A stretch of DNA of 64,000 bases from Bacteroidota bacterium (GTDB lineage: Bacteria > Bacteroidota > Ignavibacteria > Ignavibacteriales > Ignavibacteriaceae), in the NCBI GenBank assembly GCA_022564295.1, contig JADFLR010000005.1:1-64000 (forward strand), in the 5' to 3' direction. The number at the start of each line of letters is the position of its first letter. Within the stretch, counting starts at the first letter, position 1. This document shows, in pieces, positions 16,507 to 27,121 of this stretch. The notes under the pieces were generated by a model. It was given only the letters and a program-made list of their open reading frames with translations. It was not told the DNA's origin and did not search any database. A program made the position numbers and the translations under genes.

Positions 16507-17193
16507 TTATTGAACCGGAGCTGGTTTATAATTTTTTCTTAACTTTGCGTATTTAGACTTCTCTTCCTCAGAAAGTGGTGGAACTTTAAATACCTGATCA
16601 GGATAAATTAAATCCGGATTTTTAATCTGGTCGCGGTTTGCCTTGTAAATTATCGGCCAGGCAAAAGCGTTACCGTAATGTTCTTTTTTCTTAGCAATAC
16701 CCCAAAGATGGTCTCCTCTTACAACTTTGTAAGAGATTACATCCGGTTTTTCAACCCATGCATCAAGAGCTTTTTGCATTTGAACATGAACTTTCTGGAA
16801 GAATTCAGGTAAAGCACTGATCTTATTCATTTTTAAAGCATCAAGATCAGCTTGTCTGTCTTTTTTAGGTCCTTCTTTTCTTCTGATTTTACCGTCTAAT
16901 TCGTTAACTGCATTTCTGAAGTTATCTACGTCTTCTCTTGTAGCACCAACTAAAGCATACAGTTCATCAATGCATTCATCTGGTGATTGAAGACCTGATT
17001 TTTGTGCATTAAGATTGTCTATATCCGATTTAAGAGCATCAATCTCATTTAAGAGAGATGTTTTCTTCTCGCCCAAACGGGTCATTTCCGCTTGCCATTC
17101 TTCTTCGGTCATTTCTCTTTCCTGTGCAAAGGATACAACCGATAAAAGAAGAACAAGGGAAAGAAGGCTTAGAATATATTTTGTGAGTTTCAT
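16507..17193 (-). CDS. LysM domain protein with coiled coil, exported
   Basis: 228 aa: signal peptide (about 1-24, ILSLLSLVLLLSVVSFAQ), then a charged heptad region (~28-135: EMTEEEWQAEMTRLGEKK..., coiled coil), then a LysM-type peptidoglycan-binding domain (YKVVRGDHLWGIAKKKEHYG...IYPDQVFKVPP, ~155-210). Likely periplasmic and cell-wall bound. A small coiled-coil lipoprotein is encoded just upstream on the same strand (45-nt gap), so the two may form an envelope tether. Function inferred from domains. Confidence 0.85.
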   Translation of the reverse strand: MKLTKYILSLLSLVLLLSVVSFAQEREMTEEEWQAEMTRLGEKKTSLLNEIDALKSDIDNLNAQKSGLQSPDECIDELYALVGATREDVDNFRNAVNELDGKIRRKEGPKKDRQADLDALKMNKISALPEFFQKVHVQMQKALDAWVEKPDVISYKVVRGDHLWGIAKKKEHYGNAFAWPIIYKANRDQIKNPDLIYPDQVFKVPPLSEEEKSKYAKLRKNYKPAPVQ

Positions 17194-17238
17194 TTATTTT
17201 CTCCAAAATTGATTAAATTATTAAAAACCAACTAACTA

Positions 17239-17514
17239 TTATTTGGGTAACTTTTCTAAGTTAGCCCTTGTTTCTTCTTTTTGCTTGTTGCATTCAGCAA
17301 GCTTCCGATTTATTTCGGATATTTCAGCTTCGAGAGAAGCTCTTTCGTCTTTCAAGGTATTTGCCTCGCTCTCAAGAGATCTCACTTCAGCTGTTAAAGC
17401 ATCAAGTTCTGCAAATTGAGCCTCGCTAACACCTCCGCATCCGGCAAGCAAGGATGCGCTCAGTATAAGAGCACCAGCAACCACCGGAATTTTGAGTGCT
17501 TTAAGTAGGTTCAT
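17239..17514 (-). CDS. Small coiled-coil lipoprotein (Lpp-like architecture)
   Basis: 91 aa with a signal peptide ending in lipobox LLAGC (Cys ~26), then an uninterrupted heptad coiled coil (LDALTAEVRSLESEANTLKD and on). Size and layout recall Braun-type lipoproteins, although no C-terminal Lys-Arg tail is present (it ends EKLPK). A strong ribosome site GGAGGA stands 4 nt before the ATG, consistent with an abundant envelope protein. Cotranscribed with the LysM gene. Confidence 0.82.
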   Translation of the reverse strand: MNLLKALKIPVVAGALILSASLLAGCGGVSEAQFAELDALTAEVRSLESEANTLKDERASLEAEISEINRKLAECNKQKEETRANLEKLPK

Positions 17515-17678
17515 ATGTTCCTCCTAAATTAATTAATTAAAATACAGATTATTTAATAATCAGCGTTTATTGTAGTTTGTCTACAAACTTAGTTTCCATA
17601 AAATGTATTATTTTTGGATATGATATTTAGTGATTTTGATTGAAATAAACAACTATTTGAGCTATGATTAATTAAAAA

Positions 17679-18359
17679 TCACAATAATCTTTTCTCTACA
17701 AAGCTGGTAAAAGTGTCCCCTGCTATAATTATGTGATCAAAAACCGGAATATCCATAATTTTACCTGCATCAACTATTTTTTTTGTAATTGAGATATCTT
17801 CGTTACTTGGTTCAGGATTTCCGCTTGGATGATTATGAATTAAAATTATACTTGCCGATAAGGAATCGATTGCCACTTTAAATATTTCACGCGGATGAAC
17901 AACACTTGAGTTTAGATTGCCAATTGAAATTGTTTCGTTCTTAATTACTTTATTGGCTGAGTTAAGGCAGACCACTATAAATTTTTCTTTTACTTCATCG
18001 CGCAAAATGGGTATAAATATTTCTGCTATATCATTTGGTGAAATGATTTTTTTATTTGAAAATAATTTCGATTGTGATTGAATTCTCCGACTCATCTCAA
18101 AGGCAGCTAGCAAAGTTGCTGCTTTATCTTTGCCTATTCCTGCTTCTTTTGTTAATGAATCCAAAGACCTAGACGCAAGATTGAAGAGATTCTTTTCTTT
18201 GTTTATTATTTCATGCGCAATGGTTAACACAGATTTTCCCTTCATACCTGTGCGTAACAGAATTGCAAGTAATTCTGCATCACTTAAATTCTGAGGACCG
18301 CGAAGAATCAGTTTTTCGCGGGGTCTGTCTTCAAGAGGTAAATCTTTTACGCCTAAAAT
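17679..18359 (-). CDS. radC: RadC/JAB-domain protein, probably starting at an ATT codon
   Basis: The JAB metalloprotease-like domain with HNHPSGNPEPSNEDI (metal ligands) and VIDHIIIA is clear. The track starts at ATG 18245, but conserved RadC N-terminal sequence continues upstream in frame: VKDLPLEDRPREKLILRGPQ, then NLSDAELLAILLRTG (helix-hairpin-helix part). From the upstream in-frame stop there is no ATG, GTG or TTG. AAAAGGTG followed after 5 nt by ATT (18359) gives the expected length of about 226 aa. I therefore propose an ATT start coupled to the preceding gene, whose TAA overlaps the ribosome site. RadC activity is unclear in general. Confidence 0.8.
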   Translation of the reverse strand: MLGVKDLPLEDRPREKLILRGPQNLSDAELLAILLRTGMKGKSVLTIAHEIINKEKNLFNLASRSLDSLTKEAGIGKDKAATLLAAFEMSRRIQSQSKLFSNKKIISPNDIAEIFIPILRDEVKEKFIVVCLNSANKVIKNETISIGNLNSSVVHPREIFKVAIDSLSASIILIHNHPSGNPEPSNEDISITKKIVDAGKIMDIPVFDHIIIAGDTFTSFVEKRLL

Positions 18360-18370
18360 ATTTTCACCTT

Positions 18371-20140
18371 TTAATTTCCCGAGTGAAATTTTTCTATAAG
18401 CTCGAACACACCGTCCCGGTATCTAACGATGTTCAAAAATCTATTTACACGATTTTCATCAAATGATATATTATTGTGATAACCGTTACTAACCATACCC
18501 GAAAGAATTTTATTTTTAATAGCCAATCTGCCTGGCACAATATTCGCCATTACTGTTAACAAGTATTTTGCAACGTCATATCCGTAAAGAACATTTCTGC
18601 CGGGGTCTTTCCCATACACTTTTGAAAATCTCTCGCTGAATTCCTGGTAATCATTATCATTAAAATCAATAAAATAATCCGATGAGAATGTAAGCATATT
18701 GCTGAGCCCCGGAGCAGATTCAAAACCTCTTGCAGAAAACCAATCCTGATTTCCAAAAATCGGCAAGTATAATGAGTCCTGTCCCATCTGTGATAATATG
18801 GCTGTAGCATCAACTTTGTCTGCTAACGGTATATAAATTCCCTGAAGAGTATCGGGTGCTTCTAGAAGTATATCAACAGCAACTATTCTTGAAATAGGTT
18901 CGGATAAAGAAAAAGAATTACTTTTATATGTTTCTTTTACTTTTATTGTACCGCCGAGTTTTTCAAATTCTTCTATAAAAGATGCTGCAATTAATGGTGA
19001 ATAACCATCAATTGAATTTAACACTGCCATATTTTTCTTGTTTTCAACAAAGAAGACATACTGCGCCATAATTTTGCCTCTTACAGCAAGTGGAGGATTT
19101 GCCTGAAAGAAATTTTCGCTAACAGCAGTTAAATCATTATCGGTTGCAGTTGGTGAGATTATCAGTAGATTGGTGCCATTAAATGTTTTAATTGTTACCC
19201 TCACCTCATTACTGAATATGGGACCCAGTATTACTTTGATAGAAGAATTGCTTCCAAGCTCGTTTCTTATTTCATTTATTTCATCTTCATTGTTTTTTGT
19301 ATCCCTGATGATAATTCCAATTTTAACATCTCTACCCTTATTGAATTCTGCTACGGCAAATTTAACACCTTGCAATATTTCATCCGCTGCAGCAGAAGTT
19401 GGATAATCGTTCTCATCATTCTGTAATGGAAGCAATACACCAATATATGATTTGCCACCAGATTCTTCATCAGGTACTATGGGATTATCATAAAGATTTT
19501 TTGCTTCTGCTGACTCTTCTGATGAAGGATACTTTTGTAAGATTTGTGATAATGTAACGAGTGCGTTTTCTCTTTCTTTCTCTTTAAAATATGATTTTGC
19601 GAGCAAGAGCAAAAGATATGGTTTAACTTTATCGCTGGTAAATGAATCACTTAATTTTTTAAGGTCTGAAGAACTGAGATAGTTTCGTGCAATTTTTTCA
19701 CCTATGTCTTTGGCATCCAAACGGTATAATATTGATTTTGTTCTTGCAATTAAAAATGCAATTTCCTTTAATGCATCATAATATTCGTAGTTATCAAGAT
19801 TTAATTTTACAAAAAGTATTCTTATTTCTTCGGTGTATTTACTTGAAGGATAATTCTCCAAAAACTCTGTAATTAATTTCCATGCACCTTCATATTCTTT
19901 TTTCTCAATAAGTATTTTTATTGTGAAAAAATATGCTGCGGTGGTTTTTGAATTCAGATCGTACTCATTTATTATTTTCTCAAAACCTGAAAGGGCAGAA
20001 ATAAATTCCCTTGCATCATATAATTTTACGGCACGTGAAAATTCAGTGTCTATTTTTTTCTGATTCACCTGCGCCAAAGAGCTTATGGAAAAGAGAAAAA
20101 ATATTAAAGCTAGTATTGAGAGTGAAAAGTTTTTAAACAT
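18371..20140 (-). CDS. Exported TPR plus type-1 periplasmic-binding-protein fusion (LpoA/LppC-like)
   Basis: 589 aa: signal peptide (ILALIFFLFSISSLAQ), about 190 residues of TPR-like helices (BamD-like spacing, e.g. FEKIINEYD, LITEFLENYPSSKYTEE), then a Leu/Ile/Val-binding-protein fold (Peripla_BP_6; IGVLLPLQND, GPIFSNEVR, LLIISPTATDND, GYDVAKYLLT). This order resembles LpoA, the activator of PBP1A, though that role here is inference. It overlaps the TPR gene by 8 nt and is followed by radC, forming part of a guaA-TPR-this-radC run. Confidence 0.8.
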   Translation of the reverse strand: MFKNFSLSILALIFFLFSISSLAQVNQKKIDTEFSRAVKLYDAREFISALSGFEKIINEYDLNSKTTAAYFFTIKILIEKKEYEGAWKLITEFLENYPSSKYTEEIRILFVKLNLDNYEYYDALKEIAFLIARTKSILYRLDAKDIGEKIARNYLSSSDLKKLSDSFTSDKVKPYLLLLLAKSYFKEKERENALVTLSQILQKYPSSEESAEAKNLYDNPIVPDEESGGKSYIGVLLPLQNDENDYPTSAAADEILQGVKFAVAEFNKGRDVKIGIIIRDTKNNEDEINEIRNELGSNSSIKVILGPIFSNEVRVTIKTFNGTNLLIISPTATDNDLTAVSENFFQANPPLAVRGKIMAQYVFFVENKKNMAVLNSIDGYSPLIAASFIEEFEKLGGTIKVKETYKSNSFSLSEPISRIVAVDILLEAPDTLQGIYIPLADKVDATAILSQMGQDSLYLPIFGNQDWFSARGFESAPGLSNMLTFSSDYFIDFNDNDYQEFSERFSKVYGKDPGRNVLYGYDVAKYLLTVMANIVPGRLAIKNKILSGMVSNGYHNNISFDENRVNRFLNIVRYRDGVFELIEKFHSGN

Positions 20141-21047
20141 CGGAAGCCAATTTATTGTTAAGAAGATCGTTGGTTTTACCTTTTCCTTCTAATGCTAATT
20201 TATTTTTCGGATCTAATTTTATTGCAGTGTTGTAAAAATTTAATGCTTCAATCAGCTTACCGGATTTCAAATAAGCATCAGCAATGTAAATATAATCATT
20301 CGAGGTTATATCGTCTTTCAAATCGATATGTTTTTCAAAATATTTTTTTGCTTTATTATAATTATCAAGATTCAAATTAATTTTACCTGCCCATTCATAC
20401 AGAACAGCTTCTTTTTTATTAAGCTCAATACCTCTATTAATTGAGTCGGAGCTGTGGGTGTACATTTTAAGATAATAATATATTTTGGCGATTATCAACT
20501 GCAGTTCCCAGTCATCATCATACATTACCTCAGCTTTCTTTGCATATTTTAGTGCATTCTCATATTTGTTTAATTCAAGTTCAAGCTTTGCTAAAATAAG
20601 ATATGCTTCGTGTATAAGTTCCGGCTCTTCATCAGAAATAATAAAACCGAGTAGATGCACTTTTGCTAATTCGTAATTATTTAGATAAAAATAACAGTAA
20701 CCTGTTAAATATGAAGCAAATGGATCTTCGATGGATAAACTTAGAAGTAAATTCAGCGCTTCATCCCATTTTTTATTGTGCATTAAAAATTGAATGTAGT
20801 AAAGTTTTATCTCGTAATTATCGGGTTGCCTGTCTAATATCAACTTCAAAATTTTTTCCGCACTTTTCTTCTTCCCCTTTAGCTGATAAATATCGGCAAG
20901 ATTAATATACGATTCGTGAAACTCCGGAAATTCATCAATGAGCAATTGATATACTTGAATTGCATGCAAATACTTTCCCTGTGCTTCAAATTCTTTAGCG
21001 CTTTTTATTTTATGTTGAAATTTGTAACCCAATTTATTCCCATTCAA
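20133..21047 (-). CDS. Tetratricopeptide repeat protein
   Basis: 304 aa made almost wholly of TPRs, about seven units (e.g. [53 protein letters not shown]). No signal peptide, so a cytoplasmic scaffold is likely. It overlaps guaA (14 nt) and the TPR/binding-protein gene (8 nt), showing one transcription unit. Partner unknown. Confidence 0.85.
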   Translation of the reverse strand: MNGNKLGYKFQHKIKSAKEFEAQGKYLHAIQVYQLLIDEFPEFHESYINLADIYQLKGKKKSAEKILKLILDRQPDNYEIKLYYIQFLMHNKKWDEALNLLLSLSIEDPFASYLTGYCYFYLNNYELAKVHLLGFIISDEEPELIHEAYLILAKLELELNKYENALKYAKKAEVMYDDDWELQLIIAKIYYYLKMYTHSSDSINRGIELNKKEAVLYEWAGKINLNLDNYNKAKKYFEKHIDLKDDITSNDYIYIADAYLKSGKLIEALNFYNTAIKLDPKNKLALEGKGKTNDLLNNKLASDV

Positions 21048-22575
21048 TTGTTGCGGGCGGTTTTGAACTTATATCGTAAACAACCCTGTTAATTCCTCTT
21101 ACTCTGTTAATTATTTTATTCGAAACATCTGCAAGAAAATCATGTTCGAACGAAAACCAATCAGCCGTCATTCCGTCGTGCGAAGTTACAGCTCTTAAAG
21201 ATAAAACATATTCGTAGGTTCGAGAATCACCCATAACGCCAACAGTACTTACAGGAAGTAATACGGCAAATGCCTGCCAAATTTTATTGTACAACCCTGC
21301 TTCTCTAATTGCAGAAATAAAAATATCGTCTGCCTCTCGTAAAATGTCAAGTCTTGGTTTGGTTATTTCACCAAGCACTCTTATTGCTAAGCCGGGTCCG
21401 GGAAAAGGATGCCTTTGAACAAGCTCCTTATCAATTTTCAATTCCTTTCCAACTTTTCTAACTTCATCTTTAAATAAATCGCGGAATGGTTCGATTAATT
21501 TTAGATGCATTTTCTCAGGTAAACCACCAACATTATGATGCGTTTTTATAGTTGCCGATGTTCCATTCACAGTAACAGATTCAATTACATCAGGATAAAG
21601 CGTACCCTGAATGAGGAATTTTGCATTCTCAATTTTCGTTGCTTCTTCCTCAAAAACTTCAATGAAAGTTTTGCCGATTATCTTTCTTTTTTCTTCGGGA
21701 TCAGTAACACCTGTTAATGCAGAGAGAAATCTTTCCGATGCATCAACATGAATATGATTCAGGTTTAGTTTTTCATCAAAAAGTTTTCCAACCTTTTCAC
21801 TTTCATTTTTTCTCATCAAACCATTATCAATATGTATTGATATCAGATTATCACCGATTGCCTTCTTCACTAAAACTGCTGCGACGGTTGAATCAACACC
21901 TCCGCTTAAAGCACAAATTGCTTTATCAGTTCCAACAATATCTCTGATAGAATTAATTTTCTCATCAATAAAATTCTTTGGTGTCCAATCTCCTGTACAT
22001 TTACAAATATTGAGAAGAAAATTATCGATTATTTTCTTTCCGTCTTCAGTATGAACAACTTCCGGGTGAAACTGCACACCGTAAACACGTTCATATTCAT
22101 TAGAGATTGCACAAATTGGTGAGTGATCTGATTTACCCAAAATTTCAAATCCCTCAGGTAGTTCGGTAAGATGATCGCCATGACTCATCCACACAATAGA
22201 ATTGTTTTTTACATCTTTGAAGAGATCCGTACCATATAGAATGCGAATTTGTGCTTTCCCATACTCTCTGTTTTCAGCTTGTTTAACTTTTCCGCCGTAA
22301 TGCAAACACAATAATTGAAGACCATAACAAATGCCAAGAACAGGAACTTTTACATCAAGGATTGCCGGATTAAGTTTTGGTGCATCTTCATCATAAACGC
22401 TTAAAGGTCCGCCGGAAAGAATGATACCCTTTACATTTTCATTTTGAAAGCAAGAAACATCAAAATCATGCGGATAAACTTCGGAATAAACATTTGCCTC
22501 TCTTATTCTTCTTGTTATCAGTTGTGTGTACTGCGAACCGAAGTCGATAATGATTATGGTTTCGTGACCGCTCAT
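21034..22575 (-). CDS. guaA: GMP synthase (glutamine-hydrolysing)
   Basis: Converts XMP to GMP. Class I amidotransferase domain with nucleophile C83 in GICYG and HPEV; ATP pyrophosphatase domain with P-loop [14 protein letters not shown]; dimerisation domain ending KPPATIEWE, the usual C-terminus. 513 aa, full length. First gene of the four-gene minus-strand run. Confidence 0.98.
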   Translation of the reverse strand: MSGHETIIIIDFGSQYTQLITRRIREANVYSEVYPHDFDVSCFQNENVKGIILSGGPLSVYDEDAPKLNPAILDVKVPVLGICYGLQLLCLHYGGKVKQAENREYGKAQIRILYGTDLFKDVKNNSIVWMSHGDHLTELPEGFEILGKSDHSPICAISNEYERVYGVQFHPEVVHTEDGKKIIDNFLLNICKCTGDWTPKNFIDEKINSIRDIVGTDKAICALSGGVDSTVAAVLVKKAIGDNLISIHIDNGLMRKNESEKVGKLFDEKLNLNHIHVDASERFLSALTGVTDPEEKRKIIGKTFIEVFEEEATKIENAKFLIQGTLYPDVIESVTVNGTSATIKTHHNVGGLPEKMHLKLIEPFRDLFKDEVRKVGKELKIDKELVQRHPFPGPGLAIRVLGEITKPRLDILREADDIFISAIREAGLYNKIWQAFAVLLPVSTVGVMGDSRTYEYVLSLRAVTSHDGMTADWFSFEHDFLADVSNKIINRVRGINRVVYDISSKPPATIEWE

Positions 22576-22616
22576 TGCAAATTAAAATAATTATCTAAAC
22601 AAAATTGTAAAAAAGA

Positions 22617-22636
22617 AAACCCGCAAAAACGGGTTT
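22617..22636 (-). terminator. Intrinsic terminator after gcvH
   Basis: On the minus strand AAACCCG-TTTTT-CGGGTTT, followed by a T-rich tract, between gcvH and guaA. It ends the efp-accB-accC-gcvH unit. Confidence 0.8.
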
Positions 22637-22705
22637 AGATATTATAAGTTAATATTCGGGTTAGACTAAACAAAATTAACCGTATTATAATTACTGTTCT
22701 TATTG

Positions 22706-23083
22706 CTAACCTAATAATTCCTTGTAAGCTGCGCTGTCTAATAAAGCATCTATTTCTGAAGTATCTGCTATTTCAACTATTAACATCCAACCTTCTCCGT
22801 AAGGATCAGTATTTATTAACTCCGGTGAATCAATAAGTGCGGTATTAAGCTCGGTAACTTTTCCGGAAAAGGGACCGATAAGATCACTTACTGTTTTAAC
22901 AGCTTCAATTGTTCCAAAGGGTTCGCCTTTTATTATATCTGAAAGATCAGAATCGATGTCAACATATACTATGTCGCCAAGTTCACCCTGTGCATAATCA
23001 GTAATTCCGAGTTTTACGATGTTGCCATCAACGGCAATCCATTCATGATCTTTTGAATATTTTAGATTGTCAGGTACATTCAT
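22706..23083 (-). CDS. gcvH: Glycine cleavage system H protein
   Basis: 125-aa lipoyl carrier; the lipoylation Lys63 is in TIEAVKTVSD. Shuttles the aminomethyl group between the P, T and L proteins, none of which is in this window. Its place directly after accC is unusual but seen in this lineage as far as I recall; lipoyl/biotinyl domains are related folds, so I checked the ETVEAVKTV-type motif to separate it from BCCP. Confidence 0.95.
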   Translation of the reverse strand: MNVPDNLKYSKDHEWIAVDGNIVKLGITDYAQGELGDIVYVDIDSDLSDIIKGEPFGTIEAVKTVSDLIGPFSGKVTELNTALIDSPELINTDPYGEGWMLIVEIADTSEIDALLDSAAYKELLG

Positions 23084-23116
23084 AATTCCCTCTTTATAAA
23101 GGTTAAATATATTTAG

Positions 23117-24454
23117 TTAAGTTAATTCAAAATTTTCTAAAAAGCTTGTATCAAATTCTCCGGAAAGAAATTTTTTATCTTTAAGCACTTTTATATGAAA
23201 TGGAATAGTTGTTTTTATACCTTCCACGGTAAATTCCTCTAACGCCCTTTTGCCGCGAGCTATAGCGTGTTCTCTGTTTTTTCCCCAGACAATTAACTTT
23301 GCAATAAGCGAATCATAATAAGGCGGGATTGAATACGATTGATAAATATGAGAATCAATCCTTACTCCAAACCCACCCGGATAATGAAGTGATGTAATTT
23401 TACCGGGAGAAGGTCTGAAATCGTTATATGGATCCTCAGCGTTAATTCTGAATTCAATACTATGCCCAACGGGTTTTTGAGGTTTTGTATCCACTTTCTC
23501 GCCGGCAGCTACTTTAATCTGCTGCCTTATCAAATCAACATCGTACGCCATTTCAGTAACAGGGTGTTCAACCTGAATTCGTGTGTTCATTTCCATAAAA
23601 TAAAAGTTCTTATCTTTATCCATAAGAAACTCAACAGTGCCTGCGCCTTCATAGTTTACCGATTTAGCACCGAGCACCGCAGCTTCCCCAATTTTTTTTC
23701 TCATTTCACTATCGATTGCAGGTGATGGCGCTTCTTCAATTAATTTTTGATGACGACGCTGCACGGAACAATCTCTTTCACCATAATGATAAACATTGCC
23801 AAACATATCACCCATAATTTGAATTTCAATATGCCTTGGGTTTTCAAGAAACTTCTCAATATAAATAGCCGGATTTCCAAAAGCCGACTCAGCTTCAGTA
23901 CGAGCCATTTGAAAAGCTCCATCAAATTCTTCTTCCTTCCAGACTATGCGCATTCCTTTTCCGCCGCCGCCTGCCGATGGTTTAAGAATTACGGGGTACC
24001 CGATTTCCGCTGATAGTGTTTTTGCTTCATTAACGTCTTCAATAATTCCATCACTGCCGGAGATAACAGGCACGCCGTTCTTTTTCATCGTAACCTTGGC
24101 AAAAGCTTTATTGCCCATTGCATTTATCATTTCAGGCGATGGACCGATAAACTTGATATTTGATTCCGCACATATTTCTGAAAAGTCGGCGTTCTCTGCC
24201 AGGAAGCCATAACCGGGATGAATTGCATCCGCACCGGTTATTTGTGCTGCAGATATTATCCCGGGAATTTTTAAGTAACTATCTTTACTAAGGGGTGGTC
24301 CGATACAAACTGCTTCGTCAGCAAATGTAACGTGCAGACTCTCCTCATCAGCTTCGGAATATACTGCAACAGTTTTTATTCCTAATTCTTTACAAGTGCG
24401 GATAACTCTAAGAGCGATTTCGCCGCGGTTGGCGATTAGTATTTTACTGAACAA
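23117..24454 (-). CDS. accC: Acetyl-CoA carboxylase biotin carboxylase subunit
   Basis: 445 aa. Carboxylates biotin on AccB using ATP and bicarbonate. ATP-grasp features: [14 protein letters not shown] (glycine loop), [36 protein letters not shown] with the catalytic Arg/Glu, and the C-terminal [16 protein letters not shown]. Full length. Operon with accB upstream and gcvH downstream. Confidence 0.97.
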   Translation of the reverse strand: MFSKILIANRGEIALRVIRTCKELGIKTVAVYSEADEESLHVTFADEAVCIGPPLSKDSYLKIPGIISAAQITGADAIHPGYGFLAENADFSEICAESNIKFIGPSPEMINAMGNKAFAKVTMKKNGVPVISGSDGIIEDVNEAKTLSAEIGYPVILKPSAGGGGKGMRIVWKEEEFDGAFQMARTEAESAFGNPAIYIEKFLENPRHIEIQIMGDMFGNVYHYGERDCSVQRRHQKLIEEAPSPAIDSEMRKKIGEAAVLGAKSVNYEGAGTVEFLMDKDKNFYFMEMNTRIQVEHPVTEMAYDVDLIRQQIKVAAGEKVDTKPQKPVGHSIEFRINAEDPYNDFRPSPGKITSLHYPGGFGVRIDSHIYQSYSIPPYYDSLIAKLIVWGKNREHAIARGKRALEEFTVEGIKTTIPFHIKVLKDKKFLSGEFDTSFLENFELT

Positions 24455-24478
24455 TTGTCTCTCAGTTTTAAAATGATT

Positions 24479-24955
24479 TTAATTAGGCTCAATAAAAAAC
24501 AAGGGTTGATTGTATTCAACCGGTTTTCCGTTCTCCACAAGAATTTTAGCAACTTTGCCGCTAACATCACTCTCAATCTCATTCATCAATTTCATTGCTT
24601 CAACAACACATAATACTGTTCCGGGAGAAACCGAATCTCCCACTTGAACATACGAATCTGCATCCGGCGCTGGTGCTCTATAAAATGTACCAACAATTGG
24701 TGAATTGATCTCGTGAATATTACCGGTTGGCTCTTTGCTTTTTTCAGCAGGAGCCTTTTCTCCTTTAATCGCTGCTGGAGATGCATGGCCTTCAACCAAT
24801 TCTGTTTGAACGACCATTTGAGGTTGGAAGTTTGCCTGGTTATTTCTTATCTTTTTGGCAACCTTTATTCGTAAGCCGTCCTCTTCAATTTCCAAATCAG
24901 TAATACCACTTGTATCAACAATTTTAACAAGTTTTCTGATTAAATTAAGATCCAT
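24479..24955 (-). CDS. accB: Biotin carboxyl carrier protein of acetyl-CoA carboxylase
   Basis: 158 aa. N-terminal ~70 residues with the usual IRKLVKIVDTSGITDLEIEE start, a linker rich in Ala/Pro/Lys, and a biotinyl domain in which K122 of EAMKLMN is the biotin site; PIVGTFYRAPAPDADSYV is typical. 24 nt upstream of accC. Confidence 0.96.
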   Translation of the reverse strand: MDLNLIRKLVKIVDTSGITDLEIEEDGLRIKVAKKIRNNQANFQPQMVVQTELVEGHASPAAIKGEKAPAEKSKEPTGNIHEINSPIVGTFYRAPAPDADSYVQVGDSVSPGTVLCVVEAMKLMNEIESDVSGKVAKILVENGKPVEYNQPLFFIEPN

Positions 24956-24970
24956 AATAAATCCTTATAA

Positions 24971-25534
24971 TTAAGATTTTACTCTCTCAACATATTCGCC
25001 CGTCCGCGTATCTACTTTAAGTGTATCATCAGCATTGATAAACAGCGGGACGTTTATTTGCACGCCGGTTTCCAATTTTGCAGGTTTAACTGCGCCTGTT
25101 GCTGTGTTCCCCTTAAAACCGGGTTCTGTTTCAACAACTTTTAGCACAGCAAAAACTGGTGTATCAACCGAAATAATTTCAGTGCCGTTAAATAAGATTT
25201 CTACCTCTTCACTTTCCTTAAGAAAGTTAACTGTATCGCCAAATACTTCCACAGGAACATTTATCTGTTCATAGGTTTCGTTATCCATACAAACAAGCGA
25301 GTCGCTTTCTCTGTATAAGTACTGATATTTTTTTCTTTCAACTCTAACAATCTCTATCTTTTCACCTGCTCTGAATGTATTGTCCAGAACTCTGCCGGTT
25401 TTTAAGTTTTTAAGTGTACTGCGAACAAAAGCACCTCCCTTACCGGGTTTTACGTGCTGAAATTCTACAATACTATAAAGATTGTTTTTAAATTTGATTA
25501 TTAATCCGTTTCTAAAATTTGAAGTATCTGCCAT
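24971..25534 (-). CDS. efp: Translation elongation factor P
   Basis: 187 aa with the three beta-barrel domains of EF-P. The modifiable tip is KPGKGGA, with Lys32 in the position that EpmA lysylates in E. coli; no modification gene is near. EF-P relieves ribosome stalling at polyproline. First gene of the efp-accB-accC-gcvH unit, 15 nt before accB. Confidence 0.96.
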   Translation of the reverse strand: MADTSNFRNGLIIKFKNNLYSIVEFQHVKPGKGGAFVRSTLKNLKTGRVLDNTFRAGEKIEIVRVERKKYQYLYRESDSLVCMDNETYEQINVPVEVFGDTVNFLKESEEVEILFNGTEIISVDTPVFAVLKVVETEPGFKGNTATGAVKPAKLETGVQINVPLFINADDTLKVDTRTGEYVERVKS

Positions 25535-25781
25535 AAAATTCTTTTAAGTATTTGTTTAAACTGAATAAAAAATAGATATTAAGCCACCGAAAGTCAAGAA
25601 TAACAATTGATCATTTACATTATGAAACAATATAGTGGACTATCTAAAAAGCTGTTGATAACGTTTTATCATGCTGCGTCTGTCGGAATATAATTCATTC
25701 TTTAATGTTTTTATTTCCAGTTTGCAAGGGAATAACACAAATTAAAAATAATGTGACTGGCTCTGTGTACAGTCTCAATTA

Positions 25782-26477
25782 TTATTTATTTAGTTCAACC
25801 AATGCAAGGTATTTATCCACCTGTTTTCTTGCTTCCGAAGTTGCATAATCTTCTTTTATCTTTTCGAGTAAAATTTTCGCTTCTTCGGTATCGCCGGCAT
25901 TATAATAATTAACAGCAGCGTCTAAAAGATAATCAGGATTTTGTGCGTTAATTTCTGCCGCACCGGCAGCTTCGTTATAAAGATCTGCTGCTCTTTGATA
26001 ATCCCTTTTTGCAGCGTAATAACCCGCCATACCTGCAAGTGCCGAAGCTTTATAAATATCAATGCTTCCGCTGTAATCTTCGTAATATTTAAATGCTTCT
26101 TCGTAATTGCCAAGATAAGAATAAGCGCCTGCAAGATAAATTTTTGCAGTTTCACCATTTTCGGTGCTGCCAAATTCTTCAACAACTCGTTTTAAACCGA
26201 TGATATTAGTTCCCTGTCTGCCTTCAATTGCTTCGAGGTACGAACCCGAATCAAAAATTTGCATTACACGCGAAAGATGTAAACCGGCTTCATCATTTGC
26301 CGCTTTCTGCTGATTGACATAAAAATAAGCAGCAAAAGCAGCAACTATTAATATACCGCCGTAAAGAACTATCTTGCTTTTATAGTCTTCATAAAAATTT
26401 TCAACCTTTACCATTAAGGAAACAAGTTTATCTTCTTTAATTTCCTTTTTTGAAAGTTTTTTCTTCTTTGTTAACAT
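25782..26477 (-). CDS. TPR protein with single N-terminal membrane helix (YfgM-like)
   Basis: 231 aa: a Lys-rich cytosolic start, one membrane helix (~38-55, IVLYGGILIVAAFAAYFYV) and a periplasmic TPR domain (YLAGAYSYLGNYEEAFKYYEDY, AADLYNEAAGAAE, AVNYYNAGDTEEAKILLEKI). The arrangement matches YfgM/TPR_21 proteins, which assist secretion chaperones; function here is inferred. Upstream lies tRNA-Arg. Confidence 0.8.
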   Translation of the reverse strand: MLTKKKKLSKKEIKEDKLVSLMVKVENFYEDYKSKIVLYGGILIVAAFAAYFYVNQQKAANDEAGLHLSRVMQIFDSGSYLEAIEGRQGTNIIGLKRVVEEFGSTENGETAKIYLAGAYSYLGNYEEAFKYYEDYSGSIDIYKASALAGMAGYYAAKRDYQRAADLYNEAAGAAEINAQNPDYLLDAAVNYYNAGDTEEAKILLEKIKEDYATSEARKQVDKYLALVELNK

Positions 26478-26576
26478 TCACAAATCCTTTACAATGTTTT
26501 ATCTAATAATTAGAAAAAAGAGTACAAAATTAACATTTAATTTTGGAATCTCCCAATACAGAAGGGGTAAAACTCG

Positions 26577-26650
26577 TACGCCCAAGAGGATTCGAACCTC
26601 CAACCTTCGGAACCGGAATCCGACGTTCTATCCAGTTGAACTATGGGCGC
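26577..26650 (-). tRNA. tRNA-Arg (anticodon CCG)
   Basis: Full cloverleaf on the minus strand: acceptor GCGCCCA with TGGGCGT, anticodon stem TCGGA/TCCGA with loop TTCCGGT (anticodon CCG), T-arm GAGGTTCGAATCCTC, discriminator A. CCA is not encoded. A 43-nt decayed copy of its 5' half is found at 43.54 kb. Confidence 0.95.
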
Positions 26651-26862
26651 ATAAACAATTTCAACAGGTAAAATAATACCTATTGGTTAATCCATCCAGC
26701 TTTTCCATGTCTTATCAGGATTAAGTTTACCTGCTGTCGATGATTTGTCAACGAAAGCACGCTATAGGAACTAATTTAATAATTAGTTTTTTGAGTTTCA
26801 AACATAAACATTTCTATTGAACTGTTCCATTTAATTCAGAAAACCTAAAGATTGATAATTAA

Positions 26863-27117
26863 AGAGTTCACGTTTTCTTAAAAATAACTGGTTTATCTTC
26901 AATTTATGATGATGAACAATCTCCAGTAATTTTTACCGAATCACACGCATCTACTGATTTTTATCACTACAAAATCTGCTTTCTCATCAACAGGGTTAAT
27001 ACGCCAATTGGTGTAATAATTGATAAATCCCTAATTGCGAATGATATGAATACTGAATATTTTACCCCGATTTTAGTTAAAAATGTAATGTTTTACAATA
27101 AACTTACGAAAGGATAA
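26863..27117 (+). pseudogene. Cryptic start-less reading frame before the 67-aa gene
   Basis: 85 codons are open without an ATG/GTG/TTG near the 5' end and with balanced composition (IYDDEQSPVIFTESHASTDF ... GVIIDKSLIANDMNTEYFTP). It ends TAA 4 nt before the start of the next small gene, whose ribosome site lies in its last two codons, an operon-like join. It could be a decayed gene or one using a rare start. The rest of 26651-26862 shows nothing. Confidence 0.35.
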
Positions 27118-27121
27118 TACA

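Noticed and set aside
23747-24212. Overlapping plus-strand ORFs inside accC
   Set aside because: Antisense of a highly conserved enzyme; no independent support.
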